DNA from: Acidobacteriota bacterium
GTDB lineage: Bacteria; Acidobacteriota; Terriglobia; Bryobacterales; Bryobacteraceae
Assembly (NCBI GenBank): GCA_026394055.1
Contig: JAPKYZ010000099.1
Location: 62,001 to 126,000, forward strand
Direction of reading: 5' to 3'
DNA length: 64,000 bases
The number at the start of each line of letters is the position of its first letter. Positions within the stretch are counted from its first letter, which is position 1. Both the position numbers and the translations under genes were made by a program. This document shows, piece by piece, positions 1 through 8,872 of the stretch. Below the pieces are notes generated by a model. The model was not told where the DNA came from. It made no database searches and saw only the letters and a list, made by a program, of their open reading frames with translations.

Positions 1-2
1 GC

Positions 3-788
3 ATGCCCTCAAGCGCGGCCGAGGCGAAGCAAATGGTGCGGGACCTGAAAGCCGCTGGCGTGGTGGCCATCAAGGCCGCCGTGCTCGACACCGGGTATCT
101 GGCCGCCATTGGCGAAGAGGCGCGCGCGCAGAAGTTGCCCCTGATGGTGATGACGGCCAGTTCCGCCCAGGTGCTCGAAGCCATCAACGCTGGCGCCACC
201 GTGATCTTGAGCGGCTCCGCCACCGATCGCATCCCCGATGAGACCTGGAAGAAGATGGTCGAGAAAAAGATCGCCTTCATGCCGTTGCTGGCCGTGCGCG
301 AAGGCCAGAGCGGCAACCTGGAACTGCTGGACCGGTCACTGGTGCAGCAGATCGGCCCGCCGGACCTGATCGCCGCCACCAAGAAGCGGATGGGTTCGCT
401 GGGCAGCGCCGCCGCGGCGGAGAAGCTGCTGGCCATTCCGGCCGACAATCTGCGCCGGGCCCATGGCGCGGGGGTGCAGGTGCTGGCGGGCTCCGGAGCG
501 GGGAATACGCTGGTCCTCCACGGTGCGGGCATTCAGCGTGAGCTGCAGCTTTGGGTGAACGCCGGGCTGCCGCCGCATGTCGCGCTCCAAGCCGCCACCA
601 CCGATGCCGCCACCTTGCTGGGCATCGCCAACCGGACCGGCGCCATCCGCGCCAACCTGGAGGCCACCCTGCTGCTGGTGAACGGCAACCCGCTCCAACG
701 CATTGAAGCGCTGGAAGAGATTTCGCTGATCATCATGAAGGGCGAACGCGTAGTCCGCGGCGACTTACTGAACCCAGAAGAGAACTAG
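3..788 (+). CDS. Amidohydrolase family protein, 5'-truncated
   Basis: This is the C-terminal part of an imidazolonepropionase-like amidohydrolase; 261 residues are visible and the gene very probably begins left of the window, because the N-terminal HxH metal motif is absent and the first in-frame ATG lies at base 3. The visible part carries the late barrel strands (an alanine-rich helix, then VLAGSGAGNT around residue 160, where the family places an Asp or Gly near the metal site). It also has the usual closing composite beta domain, with residues such as TGAIRANLEATLLLVNGNP, where most relatives have G.I..GK.ADLVL. The last segment IIMKGERVVR is typical of the family end. Substrate unknown; cyclic amides or peptides are typical. 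The gene converges on the rhomboid gene with a long hairpin between them. Confidence 0.7.
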   Translation: MPSSAAEAKQMVRDLKAAGVVAIKAAVLDTGYLAAIGEEARAQKLPLMVMTASSAQVLEAINAGATVILSGSATDRIPDETWKKMVEKKIAFMPLLAVREGQSGNLELLDRSLVQQIGPPDLIAATKKRMGSLGSAAAAEKLLAIPADNLRRAHGAGVQVLAGSGAGNTLVLHGAGIQRELQLWVNAGLPPHVALQAATTDAATLLGIANRTGAIRANLEATLLLVNGNPLQRIEALEEISLIIMKGERVVRGDLLNPEEN

Positions 789-819
789 GCCTCTGGCTTC
801 GGACAAAGGCCCGCCATTC

Positions 820-887
820 AGCCCCATGCGTCAGCTTGGGGCTTCTGCGGGTTAGCGAAAAAAGCCCCAAGCTCACGCATGGGGCTA
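820..887. terminator. Long inverted repeat between convergent genes
   Basis: Bases 820-844 and 862-886 are reverse complements over 25 positions with a single C/C mismatch in the middle, enclosing a loop of about 17 nt that contains an A-run. The arms contain GCCCCATGCGT and AGCTTGGGGC. The element lies 30 nt after the amidohydrolase stop and 50 nt after the rhomboid stop (opposite strand), so it fits a bidirectional transcription terminator, although no clear T-run follows the stem on the + strand. Such a long near-perfect stem could also be a dispersed REP-like element. Confidence 0.6.
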
Positions 888-937
888 GGCGAAGGAAGTC
901 GAACGCACAGGGCTAGCGGCGACGCCCGCCAAAGCCG

Positions 938-1720
938 CTAGGCGGAAATGGCGAGGAACTTCAGGAACATCCGCGCAAACGCCAACACCGTTATGGCTAG
1001 GCAAATCCCGCTTACCACGCGCCACAACACGTCGCGCCGGTCGACAAAAGCGCTGGGGAAGCCGGCCAGGTAGGAGGCGCCGAAACCGGCCACTAAACCG
1101 CCCACGTGGGCGGCCATATCGATGCCCGGCAGCACGCTCATCACCAGGCCGAACACCGCCCAGCGCGTGTACATGCCCCGGATCTGCTCGCCCAGGCTGC
1201 TGCGATCGTGGACGCCCAGGGCAATCATCACCCCGATCAGCCCAAAGATTCCGGCGGAGGACCCCACCGACGGATGCGTGCTCCAGGCACCGCTCAGCAG
1301 GAAGCCGCCGATGGTGGACACAAAGTAGAAAAAGATCAGCTTGTGCGTGCCGTACAGCTCTTCCACTTGGGCGCCCAAGTCAAATAAGGCCCATGAATTC
1401 ATCATGATGTGGAAGACATCGCCATGAAAGAACCCAGCCGTGATGGGCCGCCACCATTCCCCCATCCGGAACACTACCGGCCCGTACATCAGCCCCGCCA
1501 CCTGCAGCGCGCGGCCCGCTTCGGTGAGGCTGGAGGCCAGAAACAGCGCCATGTTCACGAACAGGATCATGGCGGTGGTGAATCGCGCCTGGGGGATAAA
1601 GCCGGCGATCATGCCGCTGACGTCCGTGCGCCGGCTGATCGCTCGGGGGCCGATCTCCACCTCGCAATAGGGGCAAACTCGGTCGGCCGTGCTGACAAAG
1701 GCACGGCAATTGGGGCACAT
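938..1720 (-). CDS. Rhomboid-family intramembrane serine protease with N-terminal zinc ribbon
   Basis: This membrane serine protease would cleave transmembrane helices. The protein of about 260 residues starts with a CPNC...CPYC zinc-ribbon pair (residues 2-19), followed by about six hydrophobic segments. The catalytic Ser lies in the motif GSSAGIFG and the catalytic His in MAAHVGG; the region HIMMNSWALFDLG matches the conserved H..MN loop of rhomboids. The frame stays open further upstream (to 1783), and an ATG at 1744 also exists, but a good -10 hexamer (TAGAAT, minus strand, 1743-1748) overlaps that ATG, so the ATG at 1720, directly before the zinc ribbon, is preferred. Substrate unknown. 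It is divergent from the aldolase and convergent with the amidohydrolase. Confidence 0.85.
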   Translation of the reverse strand: MCPNCRAFVSTADRVCPYCEVEIGPRAISRRTDVSGMIAGFIPQARFTTAMILFVNMALFLASSLTEAGRALQVAGLMYGPVVFRMGEWWRPITAGFFHGDVFHIMMNSWALFDLGAQVEELYGTHKLIFFYFVSTIGGFLLSGAWSTHPSVGSSAGIFGLIGVMIALGVHDRSSLGEQIRGMYTRWAVFGLVMSVLPGIDMAAHVGGLVAGFGASYLAGFPSAFVDRRDVLWRVVSGICLAITVLAFARMFLKFLAISA

Positions 1721-1742
1721 CCGGCGGGCTTCCACTGCCCTC

Positions 1743-1748
1743 ATTCTA
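1743..1748 (-). promoter_or_regulatory. Candidate -10 box for the rhomboid gene
   Basis: TAGAAT on the minus strand, 22 nt before the preferred start at 1720. No convincing -35 is visible. It overlaps an alternative ATG at 1744, which argues against that start. Confidence 0.35.
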
Positions 1749-1778
1749 CCCCGTGAGTGGCCGGATAAGGCCAACTGA

Positions 1779-1784
1779 TACAAT
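1779..1784 (+). promoter_or_regulatory. Extended -10 box for the aldolase gene, likely leaderless
   Basis: TACAAT preceded by TG with one base between (extended -10). It ends 8 nt before the ATG at 1793, so transcription would begin at or next to the start codon. It shares the short intergenic region with the divergent rhomboid promoter. Confidence 0.5.
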
Positions 1785-1792
1785 CAGGTTGG

Positions 1793-2575
1793 ATGCAGCG
1801 GACCCTGGAGGAGTTGAAAAAAGATATTGTCGAGATTGGACGTCTCGCCTACCAAAAAGGCTGGGTGGCGGCCAATGATGGCAATTTCTCCGTCCGTTTG
1901 GAAGACAACACCATCCTCTGTACCCCCACCATGATCTCCAAGGGCATGATGACGCCCGACGATCTGATCATTGTCGACATGGACGGCAACAAAGTCTCCG
2001 GCCGCGGCCAGCGGACCAGTGAGATCGCCATGCACCTCACCATTTACAGCATGCGGCCCGACATTGGTGGCGTCGTTCACGTTCATCCGCCGGTGGCCAC
2101 AGGCTTTGCGGTGGCCGGCAAGCCGCTGAACCGGGCGGTGCCGCCGGAAGTGATCATCTCCCTGGGATCGGTTCCGTTGGCCGACTATGGCCTGCCCGGC
2201 ACTCCCGCTTTAACGGCCGGAATGATTCCGCTGATTCCCAATTACGACGCCCTGCTGATGGCCAGCCACGGAGCCGTCTGCTACGGCCAGACCGTTTGGG
2301 ATGCCTTCTTCAAAATGGAGACGGTGGAGCACTTTGCTCGCATCAACCTGGTAGCCGAACTGCTGGGCGGGCCGCGCCTGCTGCCGCGGGGTGAAGTGGA
2401 GAAGCTGTTTGAATCCCGCAGCCGCTACGGCATCAACTCCCAGGCGCGCATGCAGCCGGGCAACCCGATTGTGGCTGAAGACGAGAAGCCCGCAGCCACT
2501 CTCCCGCCCGGCGTTTCCCGCGAGACCCTGCTGGCCTTGATCGACGAAGCCCTCCAGGCGCGCAGCCAATCCTAG
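1793..2575 (+). CDS. Class II aldolase/adducin-family protein (L-fuculose-phosphate-aldolase-like)
   Basis: Zinc-dependent class II aldolase/adducin fold, 260 residues, slightly longer than FucA because of a C-terminal extension. The metal-binding signature VVHVHPP (about residues 95-101) and a third His in MASHGAV (about residue 157) are present, as are the early glycine-rich segment NDGNFSVR, corresponding to GN.S.R of the family, and the phosphate-binding turn SKGMM. Enzymes of this family split or epimerise sugar phosphates such as fuculose- or ribulose-phosphate; the exact substrate cannot be read from the sequence. It is preceded by an extended -10 only 8 nt away and no clear Shine-Dalgarno. 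Its 3' end overlaps the convergent membrane-protein gene by 4 nt. Confidence 0.85.
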   Translation: MQRTLEELKKDIVEIGRLAYQKGWVAANDGNFSVRLEDNTILCTPTMISKGMMTPDDLIIVDMDGNKVSGRGQRTSEIAMHLTIYSMRPDIGGVVHVHPPVATGFAVAGKPLNRAVPPEVIISLGSVPLADYGLPGTPALTAGMIPLIPNYDALLMASHGAVCYGQTVWDAFFKMETVEHFARINLVAELLGGPRLLPRGEVEKLFESRSRYGINSQARMQPGNPIVAEDEKPAATLPPGVSRETLLALIDEALQARSQS

Positions 2576-3195
2576 CTGCGGCTGCTGCGGTGGCGGACAT
2601 CGGGGATCGTGGTGGGCTCCAACTCTTCTGCCGAGCTTCCGCTGGACCCGCGGCGGCGCTGGCGGCTGACGATGAGATTGCCCATCAAGCCCAAGCCGAT
2701 CAGCAGCTTCGTGATCTCCAGCGCTGAATAGGTGCTGTGCCAGGTCTTCAACTGCTCCCGCAACAGGTTCGGCACGTCCTTGGGCACAAAGTCCACTTCC
2801 CGGCCCAGCCCGATAATGGGCGGCAGAACAAAGAACTGCGCGGCCGAAACTAACGCCACCATCGCCAGCGTCAAGCCCATGGCCAACTTGCTGCCGCCCG
2901 AGCCGAACAGCAGCACGGCGAACAGCGTCAAGCCCAAGCCGATCTGCACCAGGCCCCAGTTCTCAAAGTAGAACCGGTTCTGTTCGGCCACGTGGTGCCG
3001 TAGAAACAGCGACGCCTCCGGCTTGCCGCCCAGCCGCTTCACCATGTCGTGGGCCATGCTGGAGGAACTGCGGTTGGCCGGTTCTTCCAGCACGGCCTCC
3101 ACCGAACGGAAGTTGAAGATCGCTACGGCGGTCATAAAAAGAGAGCCGCCAAACCACATCCCTAACAGGATGCATGCTAGCCGTCGTGTATGCAT
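2572..3195 (-). CDS. DUF4149-like small membrane protein
   Basis: A protein of 207 residues with about four hydrophobic helices (near residues 8-27, 78-97, 104-124 and 160-176) and a charged, Ser-rich C-terminal tail (RRRGSSGSSAEELEP). The layout, with an early helix, a soluble loop containing a conserved-looking RHHVAEQNR segment and three more helices, resembles the DUF4149 family of unknown function. It starts 3 nt after the stop of the deacetylase-like gene and so is probably co-transcribed with it. No catalytic motif is visible, and the family call is tentative. Confidence 0.6.
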   Translation of the reverse strand: MHTRRLACILLGMWFGGSLFMTAVAIFNFRSVEAVLEEPANRSSSSMAHDMVKRLGGKPEASLFLRHHVAEQNRFYFENWGLVQIGLGLTLFAVLLFGSGGSKLAMGLTLAMVALVSAAQFFVLPPIIGLGREVDFVPKDVPNLLREQLKTWHSTYSALEITKLLIGLGLMGNLIVSRQRRRGSSGSSAEELEPTTIPDVRHRSSRS

Positions 3196-3198
3196 TCG

Positions 3199-4611
3199 TT
3201 ACCGCGATTGTCTCACTCCGGCCACCCGGAGCGCAGCGGGCTTGATCGTCCACGCCTCTAGCCGTCCCAGATCGTATAGCTCCGGTGCGCAGAACCCCTC
3301 TGGATGGATCACCCAGTTGAAGTTGCGGCAGGCATCGGTGGCGACATGTTGTTCAAACTGGAGCGCCGCGCGCCGCACCTCAACCGAAGCCGCACCCTCC
3401 GGCGCCTGCGCCATGGTGGCCGCCAGATCTCCGATCGAGAGCGTCTCAGAAGCCACCCACACCATCCCCGGTAGCCGCCGGGTCTCGCGAATGAAGCGTC
3501 GGGCTTGGGCCAGCGCGGCGTCGAGCTCCGCCCGCGTGATCTCGGTGCTCTTCAAGGTTGATTCATGCCGGGCTGCAGGCGATGCCACTTCACCCGGAAC
3601 GCCCAGCGCCGCCGCCACCAGTTCCGCGGCGGACCATTGCTGATGCCAATTGATGCCCTTCGCCAGCAGTGCGCGCGCGCGTTCCGGCGTCAGCGTGGCG
3701 GGCGTGGAGGGTTGATAGAACGAAATCAGCTCCCGCACGCTGGTGAAGCGGACGCCGGGGATCTTTTGCAGCCGCTCGACGTAGGAGTTCAGGATGCGAT
3801 AGGTCTGCTCGCTGCTCTCCTTGGTGCGCAGCTTGGCTGGCTTCCAGTTGGCCCGGGCCGGGTTGGCGCCGCGTGAGAAATTGACGCCATCCCAAAACTC
3901 CGTGGTGACGAACTCATTCGGGTGATACCAGAAATGCAGCACGCCGCCACCGGCCTTCTGCAGTTCCGTCACTCGCTGCGCCGCCTTGGCGAAGGTGGCA
4001 TCCAACTTTGAGGGATCATTGATGTCCGCGCGAATCGCATTCGGGCCCAGGTTGAACACCCAGAACAGGCCCCCATACCAGAACGGCTGGTTGTTCAATC
4101 CCACATGCTGCCCTTCATCGACATAGCTGGGGATGCCCAGCTGCCTCAACGCGGCGTGCGATTGCGGGCCCCATGAAGAACCGGGCTGGCCGTAGGTCGA
4201 CAGCATCTTGACGCCAAAGATCCGCATCACATCGCGCGCGCCCGGACCTTCCCGCAGCAGAAACTCCGTCGCGCCCTCCGCCATGCTCAGCGGCTTCAAG
4301 TAGACCGCCGGCGTCGGCGGGATCGAGTGGTTGTCGGAGTGATACGCGATGTCATGCCCCATCAACGCCTGGATCACGTCAAAACGCTTGCGCTGTTCGA
4401 GTACCCGGGCCTTCCCGCCCACCACCTTAAACGTCGCGGTGACGCCGCGCGCCTTCAGGTCACGCGCCAGGCGCAGACACGCGTCGTCGTCTTCGGGGGT
4501 GATGTAGTCCTCCGTATCGAACCACAAAACAACGTGGACCGTAGGTTCAGCCGCAAACGTGGTGGAGAGCAATCCCAGCAGGAGAAGCAGCAATGGCATA
4601 ATCCGAAGCAT
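3199..4611 (-). CDS. Secreted polysaccharide-deacetylase-like protein
   Basis: A secreted protein of about 470 residues. A signal peptide (LRIMPLLLLLLGLLSTTFA) is followed at once by a NodB-like start, VVLWFDTEDYITPEDD, and by AYHSDNHS, which resembles the H..H metal motif of carbohydrate esterases. The barrel continues to about residue 290 (WYHPNEF, a candidate catalytic His near the end). The C-terminal part of about 170 residues is unassigned. It may remove acetyl groups from a surface or dietary polysaccharide, but the DTED segment differs from the classical TFDD, so activity is not certain. ATG at 4611 or 4599 are alternative starts; the frame is open to 4725 but that extension is Arg-rich and covers the divergent gene. 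The 4611 start overlaps the start codon of the divergent oxidoreductase. Confidence 0.7.
   Translation of the reverse strand: MLRIMPLLLLLLGLLSTTFAAEPTVHVVLWFDTEDYITPEDDDACLRLARDLKARGVTATFKVVGGKARVLEQRKRFDVIQALMGHDIAYHSDNHSIPPTPAVYLKPLSMAEGATEFLLREGPGARDVMRIFGVKMLSTYGQPGSSWGPQSHAALRQLGIPSYVDEGQHVGLNNQPFWYGGLFWVFNLGPNAIRADINDPSKLDATFAKAAQRVTELQKAGGGVLHFWYHPNEFVTTEFWDGVNFSRGANPARANWKPAKLRTKESSEQTYRILNSYVERLQKIPGVRFTSVRELISFYQPSTPATLTPERARALLAKGINWHQQWSAAELVAAALGVPGEVASPAARHESTLKSTEITRAELDAALAQARRFIRETRRLPGMVWVASETLSIGDLAATMAQAPEGAASVEVRRAALQFEQHVATDACRNFNWVIHPEGFCAPELYDLGRLEAWTIKPAALRVAGVRQSR
4597..4602 (+). promoter_or_regulatory. Candidate -10 box for the Gfo/Idh/MocA gene, likely leaderless
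   Basis: CATAAT matches the -10 consensus at five of six positions and ends 7 nt before the ATG at 4610. It lies inside the start of the divergent deacetylase-like gene. Confidence 0.45.
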
Positions 4612-5635
4612 GCCACGTTTTGAACTCACCCGGCGGCAACTGATGAGCGCGGCCCTGGCCCTGCGCCTTCCCCGCAAGATCCGTGTCGCCCTCATCGGCG
4701 CCGAAGGACACACCGCGGAAGTCACGGACCATCTGCGTGACCTGCCGGATGTCGAGTTCGCCTGCTACGCGCTCCCCAGGCCCAACCCCAAATGGAGCGG
4801 CGCCAAGCACTATACCGACCACCGGCAGATGCTCGACCAAGAGAAGCTGGACGTGGTAGCCGTCACCACGGACGACGGCGCCCGCGCGGCGGCGGTGCTC
4901 GATTGCATCTCCCGCAAGCTGAACTTTGTCGCCGAAAAGCCGCTGGCTCGCACACGGGAAGACTATGTGCGGATCAAGAAGGCCGTGCTTTCAAGCGGCG
5001 TCAAGATGGGCATGATGTTGCCGCTCCGTTACCGCCCGCACTTCCTCGCCATGCGCGCCGTGGTCGATTCCGGCGAGATCTGCGAAGTGGTCCAGCTGCA
5101 AGGCCAGAAGTCCTACAAAGCCGGCGCGGATTCGGTCTGGAAGAACCGCGCGGAAAGCTACTCCGGCACCATCCCCTGGGTGGGCATCCACATGATCGAT
5201 ACGATGCTGTTCGCCAGCCGCCGCAAGCTGGTGGAATGCGCCGCCTTCCAGGCTCACATTGGGTGGCCGGCATTGGGCGTCCGGGAGAACACCTCCTCCG
5301 TGCTCTACCGGCTGGACAACAATGGCACCGCGACGCTGAACTGCGACTATCTGCGCCCCGATAAGGCTCCCACTCACGATGACGATCGCCTGCGCATTGC
5401 GGGCACCAAGGGCGTGGTCGAGTATCAGGGCTCGACTGGGGTGACATTGATGACCGGCACTGCGCCTCCGCGCACGGTCCCGCTGCCGCCCGCAGGCTCA
5501 CTGTTTGTGGACTACCTGAACGCCACCTACAACAACGCCGCGCCCACGCTGTCGCACGACGAAATCTGGGCCGCCAGCGAAGCCGCCTACGCCGCTCGCG
5601 AGGCCGCGCAAAAGGGCGGCTTCGTCAAGATCTAA
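4610..5635 (+). CDS. Gfo/Idh/MocA-family oxidoreductase with Tat-like leader
   Basis: NAD(P)-dependent sugar or polyol dehydrogenase-like protein of 341 residues. The N-terminus LTRRQLMSAALAL resembles a Tat signal with a short h-region, as is frequent for exported family members. The Rossmann start RVALIGAEGH, the conserved EKPLA (about residue 107) and the C-terminal alpha/beta domain with GTKGVVEYQG are visible; GIHMIDTMLF supplies the conserved His-Asp pair (the family has H..D near the active site). The start at 4610 is favoured over an upstream start in the same frame (4559) by the -10 box at 4597-4602 and by where the signal peptide begins. Substrate unknown. It ends before a strong terminator. 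Confidence 0.8.
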   Translation: MPRFELTRRQLMSAALALRLPRKIRVALIGAEGHTAEVTDHLRDLPDVEFACYALPRPNPKWSGAKHYTDHRQMLDQEKLDVVAVTTDDGARAAAVLDCISRKLNFVAEKPLARTREDYVRIKKAVLSSGVKMGMMLPLRYRPHFLAMRAVVDSGEICEVVQLQGQKSYKAGADSVWKNRAESYSGTIPWVGIHMIDTMLFASRRKLVECAAFQAHIGWPALGVRENTSSVLYRLDNNGTATLNCDYLRPDKAPTHDDDRLRIAGTKGVVEYQGSTGVTLMTGTAPPRTVPLPPAGSLFVDYLNATYNNAAPTLSHDEIWAASEAAYAAREAAQKGGFVKI

Positions 5636-5740
5636 CAGCCCGTCTCGAAAAAAGAGCATCTCAATATTCCCGCAAAGGGCCAAGCCGCCAAGGAATCTCT
5701 TTGCTGCTTGGCGGGAGAATATCGCCAACCAGTAGGCAAT

Positions 5741-5787
5741 AAGAAAAGGCCGGCATCCCGCGAACGGGGCCGGCCCTTCTTCTTTTT
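5741..5787. terminator. Strong intrinsic terminator, probably bidirectional
   Basis: The stem GGCCGGC / GCCGGCC (5748-5754 with 5769-5775) continues inward as CCCG / CGGG around a CGAA tetraloop (5761-5764), with a two-base bulge. A T-rich tail (TTCTTCTTTTT) follows on the + strand and an A-rich run precedes it, giving a T-rich tail for the minus strand too. It can end both the oxidoreductase and the convergent receptor transcript. Confidence 0.75.
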
Positions 5788-5811
5788 GACGGCGTCAGCA
5801 CGCCGCCCGGA

Positions 5812-8800
5812 CTAGAAGATAAACCGCAAGCCCACCTGCGCCCGGCGAGCGTTGGTGCCGTCGGGGAAGCCCTGCGATTGGGACCCTTCGCCCAAACGCG
5901 GGGTCGGGGCCAGGACGCCGTTGGTGGCGGTGAAGGCTTGCGTGTTCACGCCGGTGTCGGAGACATGGTTGAACACGTTGAAGGCTTCAAAGTTCAGCTG
6001 CAGGCTGTAGCGGTCAGTGAACGCCAGGATCTTGGTCAGCCGCGAATCCAGGCGGTAGATCTGGTCGATCGGCAGGCTGGCCGCGGGAATGAACGGTACG
6101 CGGGAGCTGCCGCCAAAGCCGTTCAGCGTGCCCGTGAAGGCCGCACCCGCGAACGGGTTGCCGGAAACGAACACGGTCGGCGTGGCCGGTTGCGTGGACG
6201 CCAGCGTCACAATGCCGGTCAACTGCCAGCCGTTGACCAGATACTTCCCCGCCCAGCCGTCCAGCTTCCCGAACGTCGGCGCGTAGACAAATGAGCTGAC
6301 CATCCGGTGCCGCTGATCAAGCGCGGAACTCGACTTATCCAGCTTGTAGTCGCCATTCACCAACCCGCCCGGGCCGCCCGAGAAGAAGATCACGTTGTTG
6401 CCGCCGCCCTGGTTGTAGTCAATCGCGTGGGACCACGTGTAGGCCACGGAAGCTTGCAAGCCCTTCGACATGCGCTTGTTCACCTGCACCACCAGTCCGT
6501 CGTAGTACTGGTTGCCGCCGTTCTCCACTTGGTTGACGCGCCGCCACTTGGGGTCGATGCGGTTGGCCAGGCGATAGGTGGGCGTGGTGTAGCTGCCCAC
6601 TTGCGCGCCCGCGGCGTCGTTGATGCGGTAGGTGATATCCGGGCCCAGGGCGCCGATGTTCATGTCACGCACGGTGTAGAGGCGCTTGCCGCGGCTCCAC
6701 ATGTAGCTGACGGTCAAGCCCACGTTGCGGGTGATTTCGCGCTCCACGGTCACGTCGCCTTGCTGGGTGTAGGGGTTGCGAAAATCCTTGGCGGGGTAGG
6801 TCAGGTCGATGGTGCCAGCTGGCGGGTCACGGTCGATACCGGCCAACCGGTTGGGGAACACCGGACCAATCGCCTGATCCGCCGCCACCGCGCTGTTGAG
6901 GGAGATCTGCTTCTGGTAGATGCCGTTGTTCACAAAGAACGTGTTGATGATGCCCGTCTGGAAGCGAGCATAGAAGATGCCGTAGCCAGCCCGGACCACC
7001 GTCTTGCTATTCAACTGATAGGCCACGCCCAGACGCGGAGCCCAGTTCTTGCCCGGCTGCGGGATCGCACCCGTCAGCGGGTAGTTGGGCGTCGCCTGCG
7101 TGGGCTGCGAGAACTGCGAATACTCCCAGCGCGCGCCATAGTTCAGCGTCAGCTTGCTGTTCAGCCGGAACTGATCCTGGATGTAGAAGTTGTAGTCGCG
7201 CACCCAGTTGTCCACCACCGGATTGCCGAACCGCTGCGAGAACGTCTGCCAGCGCTTGGCGCCCGTCGTGTTGCCGCTCAGGTCCTGCGCGAAGGCGGTG
7301 AAGGTGGCGTAGGAGTAGCTGCCGAACTGGTTGGCCAAGCTGACGGCGTAGTCCTGGGTGTAGCCAAAGTCAAAGCCGGTCTTGATGGTGTGGCGGCCCA
7401 GGGTCCAGGTGACATTGTCGGCGATCTGGTAGCGGTTCTCGCTGGGGTTCAGCCGCGGATAGCTGGTGGCGACACCGGCGTTGGCCTGGTTGTTCACCGT
7501 CAAGCCGACGGGCCCGATGCTGGGTACCAGCGAGGCGTTGAAGTCATCGTAGAGCCGGTCCTTGAACCAGCCGAAGCGCACTTCGTTCACGATCGTGTTG
7601 GTGGGAATCGCGGTCCAGGACAGCCGCCCGTAGCGCGTCCGGACCGTCGAATCGGCATTGTTGCCGACGCCTTCGCCATTGTTCAGCACGGCCTGCGTCT
7701 GGATGCCGAGCGGCGAAATCCAGCGCAGATAGTTAAAGCTGGCGCTGAGGGCGTTGCGGTCATTGGGGCGCCAATCGAGCTTCAGGAAGAACAGCTCAGA
7801 ATTGGCCGTGCGGGGCAGCGTTCCAAACTGGCGGCCAAAGAAGTCGCGCGCCGTTTGACACTGGGCCACCGTCGCCGTACAGCCCGTCGTGGCGGGGCCT
7901 GGGTTGGCCCAGCTGCCATCAGAGTTGAACAGCGTGGGGCGCGTCATCGATGAGACCAGCGGGAAATTCCGGCGCGTCGTTTCGCCGTTGAAGAAGTAAA
8001 ACAGCTTGTCCTTCTTGATCGGCCCGCCAATGGAGCCGCCCGTCTGGTGGCGCGATTCCGGCGGGTTCACCTGCGAATACGGGTCGCGCGCATTCAGCGA
8101 GCGGTTGCGGAAAAACCAGTAGCCCGTGCCATGCACATTGTTGCCGCCCGAACGCGTCACCGTATTGATCACGCCGCCCGAGGCGCGGCCAAACTCGGCG
8201 GAGTAGCCCGTCGACTTCACCTCGAACTCCTGCACCGCGTCCTGTGAGATCTGCGTGGTGATGCGCGTGCGGCCCGCGTTCTCGTTGTAGAAGTTGTTGG
8301 TGGTATCGTTGCCGTCGGTGAGGAAGGAATTGCCGCCCGCGATGCCGCGGAAGCTCACCAGGCCGAAGGTGCCATCGGCCACCACGGCCGGGCTCAACAA
8401 CACAAAGCTATCGACGCGGCGGCCGTTGATCGGCAAGTTGACGATCTGCGTCGAATCCACCACCTGCGAGGAACCGGTGCGCGTTGAATCCACCACCGGT
8501 TGCACTTCTGTCACTTGCACTTCCGAGGCGGCCGAGGCCACATTCAGCACCACCGCCAGATCCAACTGCTGGCCCACCTGGAGCGTGAGGTTCTGGTTGT
8601 CAAACGGAGCAAAGCCGGGCGCCGTCACCTGTACGCGATAACCGGACGCCGGTGTCAACGCCGGGGCGGCAAACACACCAGCGGCGTTTGATGTCAGAAC
8701 GCGGCGGATGCCTTTTGATTCATTCGAAACGGTCACCGAAGCATTCGGAACGACGGCGCTCGAAGCGTCGCGGACCACTCCCGAAATGCCACCAAATCCA

Positions 8801-8865
8801 GCCACGGCCTGGGCGAAAGCGGTCGCTCCAGCCAGGCAAATCATCCCTAAAAGCCCTTTTCCCAT
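5812..8865 (-). CDS. Oar-like TonB-dependent outer-membrane receptor
   Basis: Outer-membrane protein of 1,017 residues. A signal peptide (to about AFAQA, residue 20) is followed by a carboxypeptidase-regulatory-like beta-sandwich (GVVRDASSAVVPNASV to about residue 105), then a plug domain (INGRRVDSFVLLSPAV; EFGRASGGVINTVTRSGG near residue 225-240) and a large beta-barrel ending in the typical aromatic terminus VGLRFIF. This architecture matches Oar of Myxococcus and the very large acidobacterial paralogue family, which is usually linked to uptake or export of polymers or proteins rather than siderophores. Substrate unknown. A TACACT hexamer lies 7 nt before the ATG. It is divergent from the sugar isomerase gene. 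Confidence 0.9.
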   Translation of the reverse strand: MGKGLLGMICLAGATAFAQAVAGFGGISGVVRDASSAVVPNASVTVSNESKGIRRVLTSNAAGVFAAPALTPASGYRVQVTAPGFAPFDNQNLTLQVGQQLDLAVVLNVASAASEVQVTEVQPVVDSTRTGSSQVVDSTQIVNLPINGRRVDSFVLLSPAVVADGTFGLVSFRGIAGGNSFLTDGNDTTNNFYNENAGRTRITTQISQDAVQEFEVKSTGYSAEFGRASGGVINTVTRSGGNNVHGTGYWFFRNRSLNARDPYSQVNPPESRHQTGGSIGGPIKKDKLFYFFNGETTRRNFPLVSSMTRPTLFNSDGSWANPGPATTGCTATVAQCQTARDFFGRQFGTLPRTANSELFFLKLDWRPNDRNALSASFNYLRWISPLGIQTQAVLNNGEGVGNNADSTVRTRYGRLSWTAIPTNTIVNEVRFGWFKDRLYDDFNASLVPSIGPVGLTVNNQANAGVATSYPRLNPSENRYQIADNVTWTLGRHTIKTGFDFGYTQDYAVSLANQFGSYSYATFTAFAQDLSGNTTGAKRWQTFSQRFGNPVVDNWVRDYNFYIQDQFRLNSKLTLNYGARWEYSQFSQPTQATPNYPLTGAIPQPGKNWAPRLGVAYQLNSKTVVRAGYGIFYARFQTGIINTFFVNNGIYQKQISLNSAVAADQAIGPVFPNRLAGIDRDPPAGTIDLTYPAKDFRNPYTQQGDVTVEREITRNVGLTVSYMWSRGKRLYTVRDMNIGALGPDITYRINDAAGAQVGSYTTPTYRLANRIDPKWRRVNQVENGGNQYYDGLVVQVNKRMSKGLQASVAYTWSHAIDYNQGGGNNVIFFSGGPGGLVNGDYKLDKSSSALDQRHRMVSSFVYAPTFGKLDGWAGKYLVNGWQLTGIVTLASTQPATPTVFVSGNPFAGAAFTGTLNGFGGSSRVPFIPAASLPIDQIYRLDSRLTKILAFTDRYSLQLNFEAFNVFNHVSDTGVNTQAFTATNGVLAPTPRLGEGSQSQGFPDGTNARRAQVGLRFIF

Positions 8866-8872
8866 ACTTCAT

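Noticed and set aside
6307-7953. 548-codon open frame on the + strand inside the Oar-like receptor gene
   Set aside because: It is fully antisense to a receptor with clear domains, its composition is Val/Ala/Arg-rich without any family pattern, and such shadow frames are expected at high GC.
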